A stretch of 31,925 nucleotides of DNA from Oscillospiraceae bacterium (GTDB taxonomy: Bacteria; Bacillota; Clostridia; Oscillospirales; Oscillospiraceae): contig JABLYK010000024.1 in NCBI GenBank assembly GCA_018265835.1, positions 1 through 31,925 of the forward strand, read 5' to 3'. A model generated the notes under the pieces. It ran no database searches and had not been told where the DNA came from. It was given only the letters and a program-made list of their open reading frames with translations. This document shows positions 5,024 through 14,200 of this stretch, piece after piece (position 1 is the first letter of the stretch; the number at the start of each line of letters is the position of its first letter). The translations under genes were made by a program, and so were the position numbers.

Positions 5024-7069
5024 TCACGCAACCGCAGGCGTGTTTTTCTCCTTCTTGCGGGTGATGATCTGAAGCACGATCACGACCGCGATCACGGCGA
5101 GGCCAACAATATCTGTGGTCAGGCTCGGGTCGATCAGGCTCAGGCCGCCGGCGGCCAGCAGGATGCGCTGCCACCACGGCGCATGCGCAACAATGTAGCC
5201 CTCCAGCGCGGAGGAAACGCCAAAAATGCCGAGGAACGACGTGATGATGACCTGAATCGCGGCCAGCACGCCCTGATCCATCAGCAGCATGGACGGGTTC
5301 ATGGCGAACATATACGGCACGATGAACGCCGCAATGGCGAGCTTCGTGGCATTGATGCCTGTTTTCATGGGGTTGGACTTGGCAATGGCGGAGCCGGCGT
5401 AAGCCGCCAGCGCAACCGGCGGCGTGATGTCGGCCACGATGCCAAAGTAGAACACGAAGAAGTGCGCCGCAACCTTCGGCACGCCGAGGGTAATGAGGAT
5501 CGGCGCGCAGGTGGAGGCCATGATGCAGTAGTTCGCAGTCGTCGGCACGCCCATGCCGAGCACGATGCAGCACAGCATGGTCAGCGCCAGCGCAATCAGC
5601 ATGGAGAGCGTGGGATTCGGAATTGCCCGGCTGATGGCGACCACGCCGCTGATGAGCTTGGAGGCCAGACCGGTAACGGTAATGCAGCCCGCGATGATAC
5701 CGGCCATGGAGCAGGCCACGGCAACCGTAATGCTGCCCTTTCCGCCCGCTTCCAGCGCGCTCAAAATCATGGAGCCGGTCTTCTTCGCGGTTGTGGCTGT
5801 CGCCGCCCATACGCGCTGATGCGCTGCGGCGCTCTCCCGGATGGTGCCGATCAGGCTGACCGCAATCGCCACAAGGATGGCGATCGACGCGGAGTATTGC
5901 AGGGAGCGGATGTTGGCCGTGACCATCCACACGAGGATAATCAGCGGCAGCAGCAGATACAGCTCCCGCGCAAGCTTCCGGAACGGTGTCAGCTCCGCGC
6001 GCGGAATACCCTTCAGCCCCAGCTTTTTCGCCTCCAGATGGACGGAGATGAAGATGCCGGAAAAGTACAGCACAGCCGGCAGGATGGCCCACAGCGCCAC
6101 CTCGCCATACGTCACACCCATGTACTCCGCCATCAGGAACGCGGCCGCGCCCATGATCGGCGGCATGATCTGGCCGCCGGTGGAGGCCGCCGCTTCCACC
6201 GCGCCCGCAAACTCAGGCTTGTAGCCGGTGCGCTTCATCATCGGAATCGTGACGGAGCCGGTGGTCACAGTGTTGCCGACCGAGGAGCCGGACACCATGC
6301 CGCACAGCGCCGAGGAGATGACCGCGACCTTGGCCGGACCGCCGCTGGCCCAGCCGGCAATGGAGTTTGCCAGATCAATGAAGAACGCGGAGATGCCGGT
6401 CCGCTCCAAAAACGCGCCGAAAATGATGAACACGGCAATGAACTTGGCGCACACCTGAACCGGCGTTGCCAGCACGCCGGACGTGCCGTAAAACAGCGTA
6501 TAGATGACGCGGGCGAGCACCTGCATGAACGTCTGCCCGGCAGACATCATGCTTGCGAAGGTGTACACCAGCAGCGCACCGACCACCACAAGGATGGGCA
6601 GACCCACGCAGCGGCGGCACAGCTCCGCCAGACACAGAATGCCGACGACGCCCACCGCAATGTAAAACGGGGTCATCTTCGCGGCGCTGGTCAGAACCTT
6701 GACCAGCGAGGAATAGGTTGCGCAATAGTAAAAGAACGCCGCCGCGCCGAGCACCATCAGGACGATGTCGTACCACGGCAGCGAATTGGGCTTGACGTGG
6801 TGCTTGCTGGCCGGGTAGGTCAGATAGCCCATGACGACGATCAGCCCGAGGAACGCCGTCAGCCGGATTTCCAGCGCTGCCGTACTGAACAGCGTGGACC
6901 AGATGCAGTAGAGCGAAAACAGCGCCGTCACCAGCGTGATGACAAGTTTCGGGATACCTTCCCACACACGGGTGGCGGACTCCCGGTCATACTTGCGCAT
7001 GACGGCATCCATATCATCCGCTGCGGGTGCGCCCGCCGGTGCAGTCGCCTTTTTCTTTGGATCAGACAT
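5024..7069 (-). CDS. TRAP transporter fused permease (DctQ-DctM, 4TM/12TM type)
   Basis: Membrane component of a TAXI-type TRAP transporter, using an ion gradient to import an organic substrate delivered by the adjacent binding protein. It has 681 residues. A soluble start (to ~38) leads into a DctQ-like small part (~40-170), then the large DctM part. Family hallmarks are SGSSVGNTVTTGSV (260-273), STGGQIMPPIMGAAAFLMAEY (296-316) and a second symmetrical GMGVPTTANYCIMASTCAPIL segment further on. The fusion of both permease subunits is usual when the binding protein is of the TAXI class. The ribosome site GGAGG is 10 nt before ATG. It is the downstream gene of a two-gene operon. The substrate is unknown; glutamate, 2-oxoglutarate and other small acids are known for relatives. 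Confidence 0.95.
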   Translation of the reverse strand: MSDPKKKATAPAGAPAADDMDAVMRKYDRESATRVWEGIPKLVITLVTALFSLYCIWSTLFSTAALEIRLTAFLGLIVVMGYLTYPASKHHVKPNSLPWYDIVLMVLGAAAFFYYCATYSSLVKVLTSAAKMTPFYIAVGVVGILCLAELCRRCVGLPILVVVGALLVYTFASMMSAGQTFMQVLARVIYTLFYGTSGVLATPVQVCAKFIAVFIIFGAFLERTGISAFFIDLANSIAGWASGGPAKVAVISSALCGMVSGSSVGNTVTTGSVTIPMMKRTGYKPEFAGAVEAAASTGGQIMPPIMGAAAFLMAEYMGVTYGEVALWAILPAVLYFSGIFISVHLEAKKLGLKGIPRAELTPFRKLARELYLLLPLIILVWMVTANIRSLQYSASIAILVAIAVSLIGTIRESAAAHQRVWAATATTAKKTGSMILSALEAGGKGSITVAVACSMAGIIAGCITVTGLASKLISGVVAISRAIPNPTLSMLIALALTMLCCIVLGMGVPTTANYCIMASTCAPILITLGVPKVAAHFFVFYFGIVADITPPVALAAYAGSAIAKSNPMKTGINATKLAIAAFIVPYMFAMNPSMLLMDQGVLAAIQVIITSFLGIFGVSSALEGYIVAHAPWWQRILLAAGGLSLIDPSLTTDIVGLAVIAVVIVLQIITRKKEKNTPAVA

Positions 7070-7114
7070 AGGGGGAAAACCTCCATTCGGGTAAAGCCGC
7101 CGGTAAAGACGGCA

Positions 7115-7144
7115 GACTACGGTACCGAGACCGGCACCGTAGTC
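7115..7144 (-). promoter_or_regulatory. Intercistronic hairpin between binding protein and permease genes
   Basis: GACTACGGT...ACCGTAGTC, a 12-of-13 bp stem with a 4-nt loop, lies in the 102-nt gap after the binding-protein stop codon and lacks a T run. It may stabilise or partly terminate the mRNA so that binding protein exceeds permease, a common arrangement in transport operons. Confidence 0.5.
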
Positions 7145-7171
7145 GAAACACGCATAAATATTCCGGAAAGA

Positions 7172-8191
7172 TTACTTGGAAGCGTAGGTGTCCGCCGTAA
7201 TGACAGCCTCGCTGTAGTACGGGGAGGACTCCAGCAGCTTCGCGGAGTGCTCCGCATCCAGGCTGACGAGATAGACGTTACCGGCCGTTGCAAGGTCAAC
7301 AATCGCCGTGGTAGGCGCACCGGCGACGATGAACGCAGCATCGATCTTACCGTCCTTCAGACCCTCAGCGGAATCGCCGAAGTTCAGATACTTCGCGGAA
7401 ATATCGTCCTCGGTCAGGTCGTAAGCGCCGAGCACGTCAATGGCGTTGAAGTACACACCAGAGCCGGATGCACCGATGGAGACGTTCTTGCCGGCAAGAT
7501 CCGCAACGGTCTTGATGTCCGGGTTGGTGGTGACGATCTGCACCTGCTCCATGTAGAGCGCGGCAACAACCGAGAAGCCCTCAACCTTTTCTTCAAACAG
7601 GCGCTCCCCGTTGTAGGCGTAGCTCATAACGTCGGTCTGGACGAAGCCCAGCTGCGCGTTGCCGGCCGCCATATCCTCAATGTTTGCCTGAGAGCCGCCG
7701 GAGGTAATGGCAGTCACGTTAAAGTCCGCGTTCTTGCTGGAGACATAGCTGGACAGCACGCCGCCAAATGCGTAGTAAGTACCAGATTCGCCGCCGGTGG
7801 TGAAGGTCAGATTGTTGTACGGAGTGCCGGTGCCGGCGCCTTCCTTAATGGAAGCGACCTCAATGCCCTTTTCCTTAAAATACTTCGCAGCGCCCGGGTG
7901 ATACGGCACGGAAGTCATGGAAGCGGCGTACTCAAGGCTCAGCTCTTTGCCCTTGCCGTGCTGCTCCCCGATCTCTGCGGTGTTCTCAAAAATGCTGGAA
8001 ACAAACGCATAGATCTGATCTTCGGGAACGTCGTCGCGCGCGATGACAACAGCGCCGACAGCAACGGTGTTGGTATCGGTCGGGGCCGCAGAGCCGCTAT
8101 CCGTCGGCTTGGGGTCTTCGTTCTTTTCGCCGCAGGCGCACAGTGCGAACACCATGACCAGCGCCAGCAGCAAAGCTACATACTTTTTCAT
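7172..8191 (-). CDS. TAXI family TRAP transporter solute-binding lipoprotein
   Basis: Extracytoplasmic substrate receptor, 339 residues. A signal peptide (M-K-K-Y, hydrophobic to ~18) ends in a lipobox L-C-A-C (lipidated C20). After a flexible linker the mature domain contains the TAXI-type start LTFTTGGESGTYYAFGGVLSSYV, then VTAITSGGSQANIEDMAAGNAQLGFVQTDV, the conserved ligand-pocket region, and later IGASGSGVYFNAIDVL. These patterns define the TRAP TAXI receptor family rather than DctP. There is an extra ~90-residue N-terminal segment before the TTGGESGTYY motif that most TAXI proteins lack. The ribosome site is AGGAGAG, and a near-consensus promoter lies about 60 nt upstream of the start. 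Confidence 0.93.
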   Translation of the reverse strand: MKKYVALLLALVMVFALCACGEKNEDPKPTDSGSAAPTDTNTVAVGAVVIARDDVPEDQIYAFVSSIFENTAEIGEQHGKGKELSLEYAASMTSVPYHPGAAKYFKEKGIEVASIKEGAGTGTPYNNLTFTTGGESGTYYAFGGVLSSYVSSKNADFNVTAITSGGSQANIEDMAAGNAQLGFVQTDVMSYAYNGERLFEEKVEGFSVVAALYMEQVQIVTTNPDIKTVADLAGKNVSIGASGSGVYFNAIDVLGAYDLTEDDISAKYLNFGDSAEGLKDGKIDAAFIVAGAPTTAIVDLATAGNVYLVSLDAEHSAKLLESSPYYSEAVITADTYASK

Positions 8192-8258
8192 ATCATTCTC
8201 TCCTTACACAGTTGAACTTCTTTGAATAATCCCGATCAAAAAAATTCATTATATTCGC

Positions 8259-8287
8259 ATTATATCTTATATACGTTCCATTTTCAA
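8259..8287 (-). promoter_or_regulatory. Promoter of the TRAP operon
   Basis: On the minus strand, TTGAAA (8287-8282), a 17-bp spacer and a consensus TATAAT (8264-8259) give a start near 8252 and a 60-nt leader to the binding-protein gene. Confidence 0.8.
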
Positions 8288-8394
8288 GCTAAAAATGAAA
8301 TATTCGCGATTAAAATCTGCAAAAGCTTTCGCGCGCTACTGCATTTTTTCGAGACTTTTCTCCACATTTCGTTCGTGTGTAACCATCTTCACCG

Positions 8395-8454
8395 CGTCAG
8401 GATGAACTTGCTTTGCTCCATTTTCGCGCCTGCATGCCTCCTTTTTCGAACCGA
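8395..8454 (+). repeat. Dispersed intergenic repeat, copy 2
   Basis: CGTCAGGATGAACTTGCT (8395-8412) followed by TCCATTTTCGCGCCTGCATG and on to CGAACCGA (8417-8454) aligns with copy 1 at 3563-3650 with few mismatches, but without the extra hairpin insert of copy 1. It lies in the ~205-nt gene-free space (8288-8491) between the TRAP promoter and the terminator of the next operon, where I see nothing else. Confidence 0.6.
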
Positions 8455-8491
8455 GCGGGTTATGCAGGGGCTTTCAAAACGGCAAAAAAAG

Positions 8492-8524
8492 CGCCGGTCT
8501 GCGCAAAACTTACGCAAACCGGCG
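8492..8524 (-). terminator. Terminator of the CNNM/CorC operon
   Basis: On the minus strand a stem CGCCGGT...GACCGGCG with an inner 4-bp extension is followed directly by CTTTTTTTGCC, 14 nt beyond the stop codon at 8539. Confidence 0.85.
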
Positions 8525-8538
8525 ATAGGCCCGGAAGG

Positions 8539-9822
8539 TCAGTCGTCCTCCGGTGCGACCTCCACAAGCACCTTCTCCACGCGCAGGCCGTCCATGGCCA
8601 GCACCGTGACGGTGAGATTTTCATATTGGAAGCTGTCGCCCTGCTTGGGGAACGCGCCGAAACGCTCGATCGTCCAGCCGCCGACGGTGGCGCTGTCGGT
8701 GTCCAGCGCTTCCTCGTTCCAGCCGAGCAGCTCCAGAAAGTCGGAGATGACCATGTCGCCGTCCAGCTCATAGACGCCACACCCGCGCTCGACGACCTCG
8801 TCCTCGACCACGTCCGTCTCGTCCCAGATCTCGCCCACGATCTGCTCCAGCACGTCCTCCATGGTAATCACGCCGAGCGTGCCGCCGTATTCATCCGTCA
8901 CGACGGCGAGATGCTTTTTCTGCCGGCGCAGCTCCGCGAGCACGCTCGGCAGCTTCATAGTCTTGTACACGAAGCACGGCTCGATCAGCATACTGCGCAG
9001 ATCGACGGGCGCGGGCGCAGCGTCCGCCTCCACCACATCGTCCAGTACCGCGCGGTAAAAACGGTTCAGATACAAAAAGCCGATGATGTTGTCCACGCTG
9101 TCCTCATACACGGGCAGGCGGGAATAGGGCGTGGTTTCCACGGTGGCGAGAATTTCGCTCCAGTCGTCGTCCACGTCGATGGCGACCATGTCCACGCGCG
9201 CGGTCATGGCCTCGCTCGCGCTCACATCGGAAAAGTCCAGCGCCGCCTGCAGCAGCTCGGAGCGCTCTTCATCGAGCACATCCTCGTCCTCCGCCGTTTC
9301 GATGATGGACTGCAGCTCCTGCGAGGCCGCATCCTCCGGATCCTCATCCGGCCGCTCGCCGCGCAGCGGCAGCGTGATGAGCTTCACCAGCCCCACCACG
9401 AGCAGAATCACCGGCGAGAGCACGATGGTCAGCGCGCGGATCACGTAGGCAAAGCGCAGCGACAGGCCGTTTGCGTTCTGCTTGGCGAGGATCTTGGGGA
9501 TAGTCTCGCCGAAGATGATGACCAGAATGGTCAGAATCACGGTCGCAAGCCACGACCAGTCGTCCGTGCCCGAGAGCAGCAGCGCAATGACAGACGCCAG
9601 CGACGACGCGCCGATGTTCACCAGATTGTTGCCGATGAGAATGGCGGACAGCGCCCGGTCGAAATTGCTGACGATGGCATACGCCGCCTTGGCGCGTCTG
9701 GAGCCGTCCTCCATCGCGTTTTCCAGCCGCATGTGGTTGGAGGAGGAATAGGCCATTTCCGACGCGGAGAAAAACGCCGACAGCGCGATGAGCGCCGCGA
9801 GCGCTACGAAGTACCAGATCAT
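8539..9822 (-). CDS. CNNM/CorC-type (DUF21-CBS) membrane protein, second of a tandem pair
   Basis: A 427-residue membrane protein of the HlyC/CorC (hemolysin-like, CNNM) family; characterised relatives mediate Mg2+ or Co2+ export or Mg2+ homeostasis. The N-terminal DUF21 has about four membrane segments (residues 1-155) with SAFFSASEMAYSS and the pore-type motif FGETIPKILAKQ. A CBS pair follows (about 205-335, including YSRLPVYEDSVDNIIGFLY and AVVTDEYGGTLGVITMEDVLEQIVGEI). The C-terminal CorC_HlyC domain (about 345-425) ends acidic. It overlaps the upstream paralogue by 4 bp (ATGA), so translation is coupled. Hemolysin is a historical label; no haemolytic activity is implied. Confidence 0.93.
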   Translation of the reverse strand: MIWYFVALAALIALSAFFSASEMAYSSSNHMRLENAMEDGSRRAKAAYAIVSNFDRALSAILIGNNLVNIGASSLASVIALLLSGTDDWSWLATVILTILVIIFGETIPKILAKQNANGLSLRFAYVIRALTIVLSPVILLVVGLVKLITLPLRGERPDEDPEDAASQELQSIIETAEDEDVLDEERSELLQAALDFSDVSASEAMTARVDMVAIDVDDDWSEILATVETTPYSRLPVYEDSVDNIIGFLYLNRFYRAVLDDVVEADAAPAPVDLRSMLIEPCFVYKTMKLPSVLAELRRQKKHLAVVTDEYGGTLGVITMEDVLEQIVGEIWDETDVVEDEVVERGCGVYELDGDMVISDFLELLGWNEEALDTDSATVGGWTIERFGAFPKQGDSFQYENLTVTVLAMDGLRVEKVLVEVAPEDD

Positions 9823-11105
9823 GCCCCGGCACCCCCTTCCGCCGGTTCCGGCAGCACGCGCACGACGAGCTTGACGATGCGCTTTTGCTTCATGCCGGAG
9901 ATGCGCACCTCCAGCTCGTGATAGCGGAAGACGTCGCGCTCCTTCGGAATGTCGGCAAACTGCTCATACGTCCACTCGCCGAGCAGCTTATACTGCAATT
10001 CCTCATCGTCCTCCGGATCCTCGAAGCCGAGCCGGTCGAACACCTCGCCCACCGTCAGCTCCGCGTCCGCCTCGAAGCGGCCGCCGCCGAGCGGCACAAA
10101 GCTCTCCTCCACCAGATCGTCCTCGTCCCAGATCTCGCCCACCAGCTCCTCCACAATGTCCTCCACCGTAACGATGCCGAGCGTCCCGCCGTAGTTGTCG
10201 GTGACGATGGCAAGGTTCATCTTGCGGCGGCTCATTTCGGGGAGCAGGTCGTCAATGTCCTTACTGTGGTGCACAAACATCGCCTCGTCCAGCAGCGGAC
10301 GGATGTCCTGCACCGGCCCGTGATTGGCGATGCAGGCCTTGATGTACTTGCGGATCTGCAAAATGCCGATGATGTTATCGACGCTGCCCTCATACACGGG
10401 CAGGCGGCTGTGCCGCTGCTCGCGGATGTAGTCCATGATCTCCTCCGGGCTGTCCTCCACGTCCACGGCGGCGACGTCCACGCGCGCGGTGAGCACGCTC
10501 TCAACCGGGATGTCCGCAAACTCCAGCGCGGAGCTCATCAGCTCGCCGCGCTCGGCGGTGATCTCGCCCTCATCGGTCATGTTCTCGATGATGTCGTACA
10601 GCTCATCCTCCGTCACCGTGATCTCCGGTCCGCGGTGCGTGAGCTTCGCCGCGCCCTCGCCGATCTTGGTCAGCACATAGGAAAGCGGCGTAAAAATGAG
10701 CATAAAAAAGCACAGCGAATCAGCAGTTGCCAATGCCAACCGCTCGCTGTATTTTTTTGCGATGCTCTTCGGGAGCATCTCCCCTATGAAGAACACGACG
10801 ATCGTAGTCACCAGCGTACCGATGGTCACGGCGGACACCCCCCACCTGCGCGTCACCAGCACCGTGACATACGCTGCGGTGGTGAGATGGATGATATTCG
10901 TGCCGATCAGAATGGTGGAGATCGCCTTGTCAAAATTGTCTAATACGTACAGTGCCTTTTCTGCGTGGCGGGAGCCGCGCTCCGCACGCGCCTTGATTCG
11001 GATTCGACTGACCGAAGCAAACGCTGTCTCCATCAGCGCGAAGTAGGCCGCGCCGCAGAGCAGCAAAAGAATTATGAGGCCGGACAATCGACTGCCCTCA
11101 TCCAT
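9819..11105 (-). CDS. CNNM/CorC-type (DUF21-CBS) membrane protein, first of a tandem pair
   Basis: 428 residues with the same architecture as its downstream neighbour: DUF21 (about 8-155, with YFALMETAFASVSRIR and FIGEMLPKSIAKKY), CBS pair (about 200-330; HSRLPVYEGSVDNIIGIL, AIVTDNYGGTLGIVTVEDIVEELVGEI) and a CorC_HlyC C-terminal domain. The two proteins clearly share ancestry but differ throughout, indicating an old duplication and possibly a heteromeric transporter. The family is linked to Mg2+/Co2+ homeostasis. It starts with ATG after GGAGTGTGATGATCCGTT, a modest ribosome site. A long structured leader precedes it. Confidence 0.92.
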   Translation of the reverse strand: MDEGSRLSGLIILLLLCGAAYFALMETAFASVSRIRIKARAERGSRHAEKALYVLDNFDKAISTILIGTNIIHLTTAAYVTVLVTRRWGVSAVTIGTLVTTIVVFFIGEMLPKSIAKKYSERLALATADSLCFFMLIFTPLSYVLTKIGEGAAKLTHRGPEITVTEDELYDIIENMTDEGEITAERGELMSSALEFADIPVESVLTARVDVAAVDVEDSPEEIMDYIREQRHSRLPVYEGSVDNIIGILQIRKYIKACIANHGPVQDIRPLLDEAMFVHHSKDIDDLLPEMSRRKMNLAIVTDNYGGTLGIVTVEDIVEELVGEIWDEDDLVEESFVPLGGGRFEADAELTVGEVFDRLGFEDPEDDEELQYKLLGEWTYEQFADIPKERDVFRYHELEVRISGMKQKRIVKLVVRVLPEPAEGGAGA

Positions 11106-11134
11106 AACGGATCATCACACTCCTGATTGGTTCC

Positions 11135-11184
11135 CTGCGCCGGGGGCGCCGGCGCAGTCCATTTTCCGCATCCAGTAAGGATGC
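11135..11184 (-). promoter_or_regulatory. Structured leader of the CNNM/CorC operon
   Basis: The ~80-nt leader contains two hairpins: GCATCC TTACT GGATGC (11184-11168) and a 9-bp GC-rich stem CTGCGCCGG / CCGGCGCAG with a 5-nt loop (11157-11135). Neither is followed by a T run, so they are not obvious terminators. I do not recognise a known riboswitch here. Confidence 0.45.
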
Positions 11185-11194
11185 AATTAGCGTT

Positions 11195-11223
11195 ACTATA
11201 CCATACGCAGCAGCCGCCGTCAA
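11195..11223 (-). promoter_or_regulatory. Promoter of the CNNM/CorC operon
   Basis: TTGACG (11223-11218), a 17-bp spacer and TATAGT (11200-11195) on the minus strand give a start near 11188. The -35 box begins 1 nt beyond the dnaE stop codon. No terminator separates dnaE from it, so read-through from dnaE is also possible. Confidence 0.7.
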
Positions 11224-11224
11224 T

Positions 11225-14200
11225 CTATTTCACGACGACATTCTCCGCGCCAGCGATCTCCCGCAGCTCCTGCACAAACGCCTCGTGGATGAGACAGTTC
11301 GCCCCGGCGCGCTTGCCGGTGTCCTCGAAATACAGCACGAGTCGCTCCTGACCGGGGAACATTTGCAGCACCAGCTCGATGCGGTGCATTTCCGGGCAGT
11401 CCCGCCCCGGCAGACGCACCCAGAGCCGGCGCGGCTGCTGCGGCGCGGGCGGAGCCGGCTGCTCCTGCGCGCGCAGAGACGCCTCCTCCAGCGGGCGGAT
11501 GGAATCCACCATGAGCTGCGGCTCCTTCTCGTCGCGCACGGAGATGCGCCCGGCGATCAGCAGCGGTGCGTTGTCGCGGATATACCCGCCGCCCTGATCG
11601 AGCGCCTTCTGAAACGCGATCAGCTCCATGCTGCCGGAGTCGTCCTCAAGCTGGATATACGTCATGAGCGTGTTGCTGCGCGTGGTGCGCGTCCTGCTGC
11701 CCGTCACGATGCCCGCGACGGTGACGCGCTGGTTATCGCGGAAGCGGTGCGCGCCGTCCTCCGCTGCGAAGTCGCTCAAAATCGCGCCGATCGGCGCCGC
11801 GCCTGCGCGGTGCGCCAGCTCCCGGTATTCGTCCATCGGGTGCCCGGAGAGATACAGCCCCGTCGTCTCGCGCTCCATGGCCATGATCTCCTGCCGCGTA
11901 AACTCCGCCACGTCCGGCAGCACCAGCGCGGCGGGCGCGGGCACGTCGTCCTGCTCGCTGTCGAGCGCCATACCGAACAGATCCATCTGCCCGGCGATGT
12001 TGGTGCGCCCCTCGGCGGCCACGCCGTCGAGCACGCGGTCAAGCACCTGCATGAGCGCCTTGCGCTTGTAACCCATGCTGTCGAAGCACCCGGCGCGGAT
12101 GAGACTTTCCACCGCGCGGCGGTTCAGCTCGTGCCCGTTCATGCGGCGGCAAAACTCGTCAAACGCCGTGAAGGGGCCGTTCTGCTCGCGCTCGCGCATG
12201 AGCGACTGAATGAAGCCGCGCCCGATGTTCTTGATCGCCACCAGACCGAAGCGCAGATTCCCGCCTGCGACGGTGAAGTCCGCGTCGGACTCGTTCACGT
12301 CCGGTGGCAGCAGCCGGATGCCAAGCTCCCGGCATTCGGCGATGTATTCCGCCACCTTTGTGCTGCTGTCGAGCACACTCGTGAGCAGCGCCGCCATGTA
12401 TTCGCGCGGATAATGGCGCTTCATGTACGCCGTGCGGTAAGCGACGATGGCGTACGACACCGCGTGCGCCTTGTTGAAGGCGTAGCTTGCAAAGTCCAGA
12501 ATCTCGTCGTAGATACTGTTGGCCACGTCCTCCGGCACGCCGTTTGCCACCGCGCCGCAGATGTTTCTCGACGCGTCGCCGTGAATGAATGCCTCGCGCT
12601 CCTTTTTGATCTCCTTTTCCTTCTTTTTCGACATCGCGCGGCGGATCAGGTCGGCCTGACCGAGCGAGAAGCCCGCGAGCTTCCGGAAAATTTCGATGAC
12701 CTGCTCCTGATACACGATGCAGCCGTAGGTGACGGAGAGAATCGGCTCAAGCAGCGGGTGCTTGTAGGCAATCTTGTCCGGGTGCGCGGAGCACTCCAGA
12801 AAGCGCGGGATGCTGTCCATCGGCCCGGGACGGTAGAGCGCGATCACGGCGGTGATGTCCTCAATGCTCTTGGGCTTGAGTCCCGTGCACACGCCGGTCA
12901 TGCCCGTGCTTTCGAGCTGGAACACGCCCTCCGTGCGCCCGGCGGCGAGCATCTCGAACGTCGCTTTGTCGTCCTCCGGGATCTGCTCCACGGCGAAGCC
13001 CGGCACGCTGCGGCGCACCAGCCGCGCCGCGTCCTCCAGCACGGTGAGGTTGCGCAGGCCGAGAAAGTCCATCTTCAGCAGCCCCAGCTCCTCCAGCGTC
13101 GTCATCGGGAACTGGCAGACCACGGACTCGTCGTTTTTCGCCAGCGGCACATATTCGTACACCGGCTTTTCCGTGATGACCACGCCCGCCGCGTGCGTGG
13201 AGGCGTGGCGCGGCATCCCCTCCAGGGCGCGCGCCGTGTCGATCAGCTTGTGCAGCCGCTCGTCGGAGTCGTACATCTCGCGCAGCGGCTTGGAGAGCTT
13301 CAGCGCCTCGTCCAGCGTCATATTCAGCGTGCTGGGCACCTGCTTGGCCACCGCGTCCGTCTCCGCATACGTGAGATTCAGCGCGCGCCCCACATCGCGG
13401 ATGGCGGCTCTGGCCGCCATGGTGCCGAACGTGACGATCTGCGCCACGTGGTCGGAGCCGTATTTCCGGTTTACATAATCTATGACCTCGCCCCGGCGGT
13501 TCACACAGAAGTCCACGTCGATATCCGGCATACTCACGCGCTCGGGGTTCAAAAAGCGTTCAAAATACAGGCTGTATTTCATCGGGTCCACGTCCGTGAT
13601 GTCGAGACAGTAGGACACGACGCTGCCCGCCGCGCTGCCGCGTCCGGGGCCGACGGGGATCTTCTGGCTCTTGGCGTAGCCGATGAAGTCGCTCACGATG
13701 AGGAAGTAGTCCACGAACCCCATCCGGCGGATCATGTTCAGCTCATAGTCGAGCTGGCGGCGCACCTCCGGCCGGCCGTCGCCGTAGCGGCGCTGGAAGC
13801 CCTCGTTGCAGCGCTTTGTGAGATAGGCGTCGCTGTCGCTCTCGCCCGCAGGCAGGAGAAAGCGCGGCAGGTGATAGTGGCCGAAGGTGAAGTTAAAATT
13901 GCAGCGCTCGGCGATCTTCTGCGTGTTGTCCGCCGCCTCCGGGAGTTCCGGAAACAGCGCGCGCATCTCGTCTTCGCTCTTGAGATAAAATTCGTCGTTG
14001 GCAAAGCGCATCCGATCCGGGTCGTCCACGGTCTTGCCCATCTGAATGCACATGAGCACGTCCTGATAGTAGGCGTCCTTCCGCTCCAGATAGTGCGCGT
14101 CGTTCGTCACAACGACGGGGATGCCCGTCTCCCGGTGGATGCGCAGCATCCCTTCTGCTGCCTGCGCCTCGTCCGCAAGGCCGTGGTTCTGCAGCTCCAG

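Noticed and set aside
4413..6092. Single 559-codon minus-strand protein across the lipoprotein and part of the permease
   Set aside because: Only the last 159 codons are real (own ribosome site, signal peptide and lipobox at 4892); a strong terminator lies between the parts and the upstream portion is a shadow of the permease.
5183..8215. Very long plus-strand open frame (1010 codons) opposite the TRAP operon
   Set aside because: It is the antisense shadow of two well-supported genes in GC-rich DNA; its translation is Arg/His/Gln-rich low-complexity with no domain or ribosome site.
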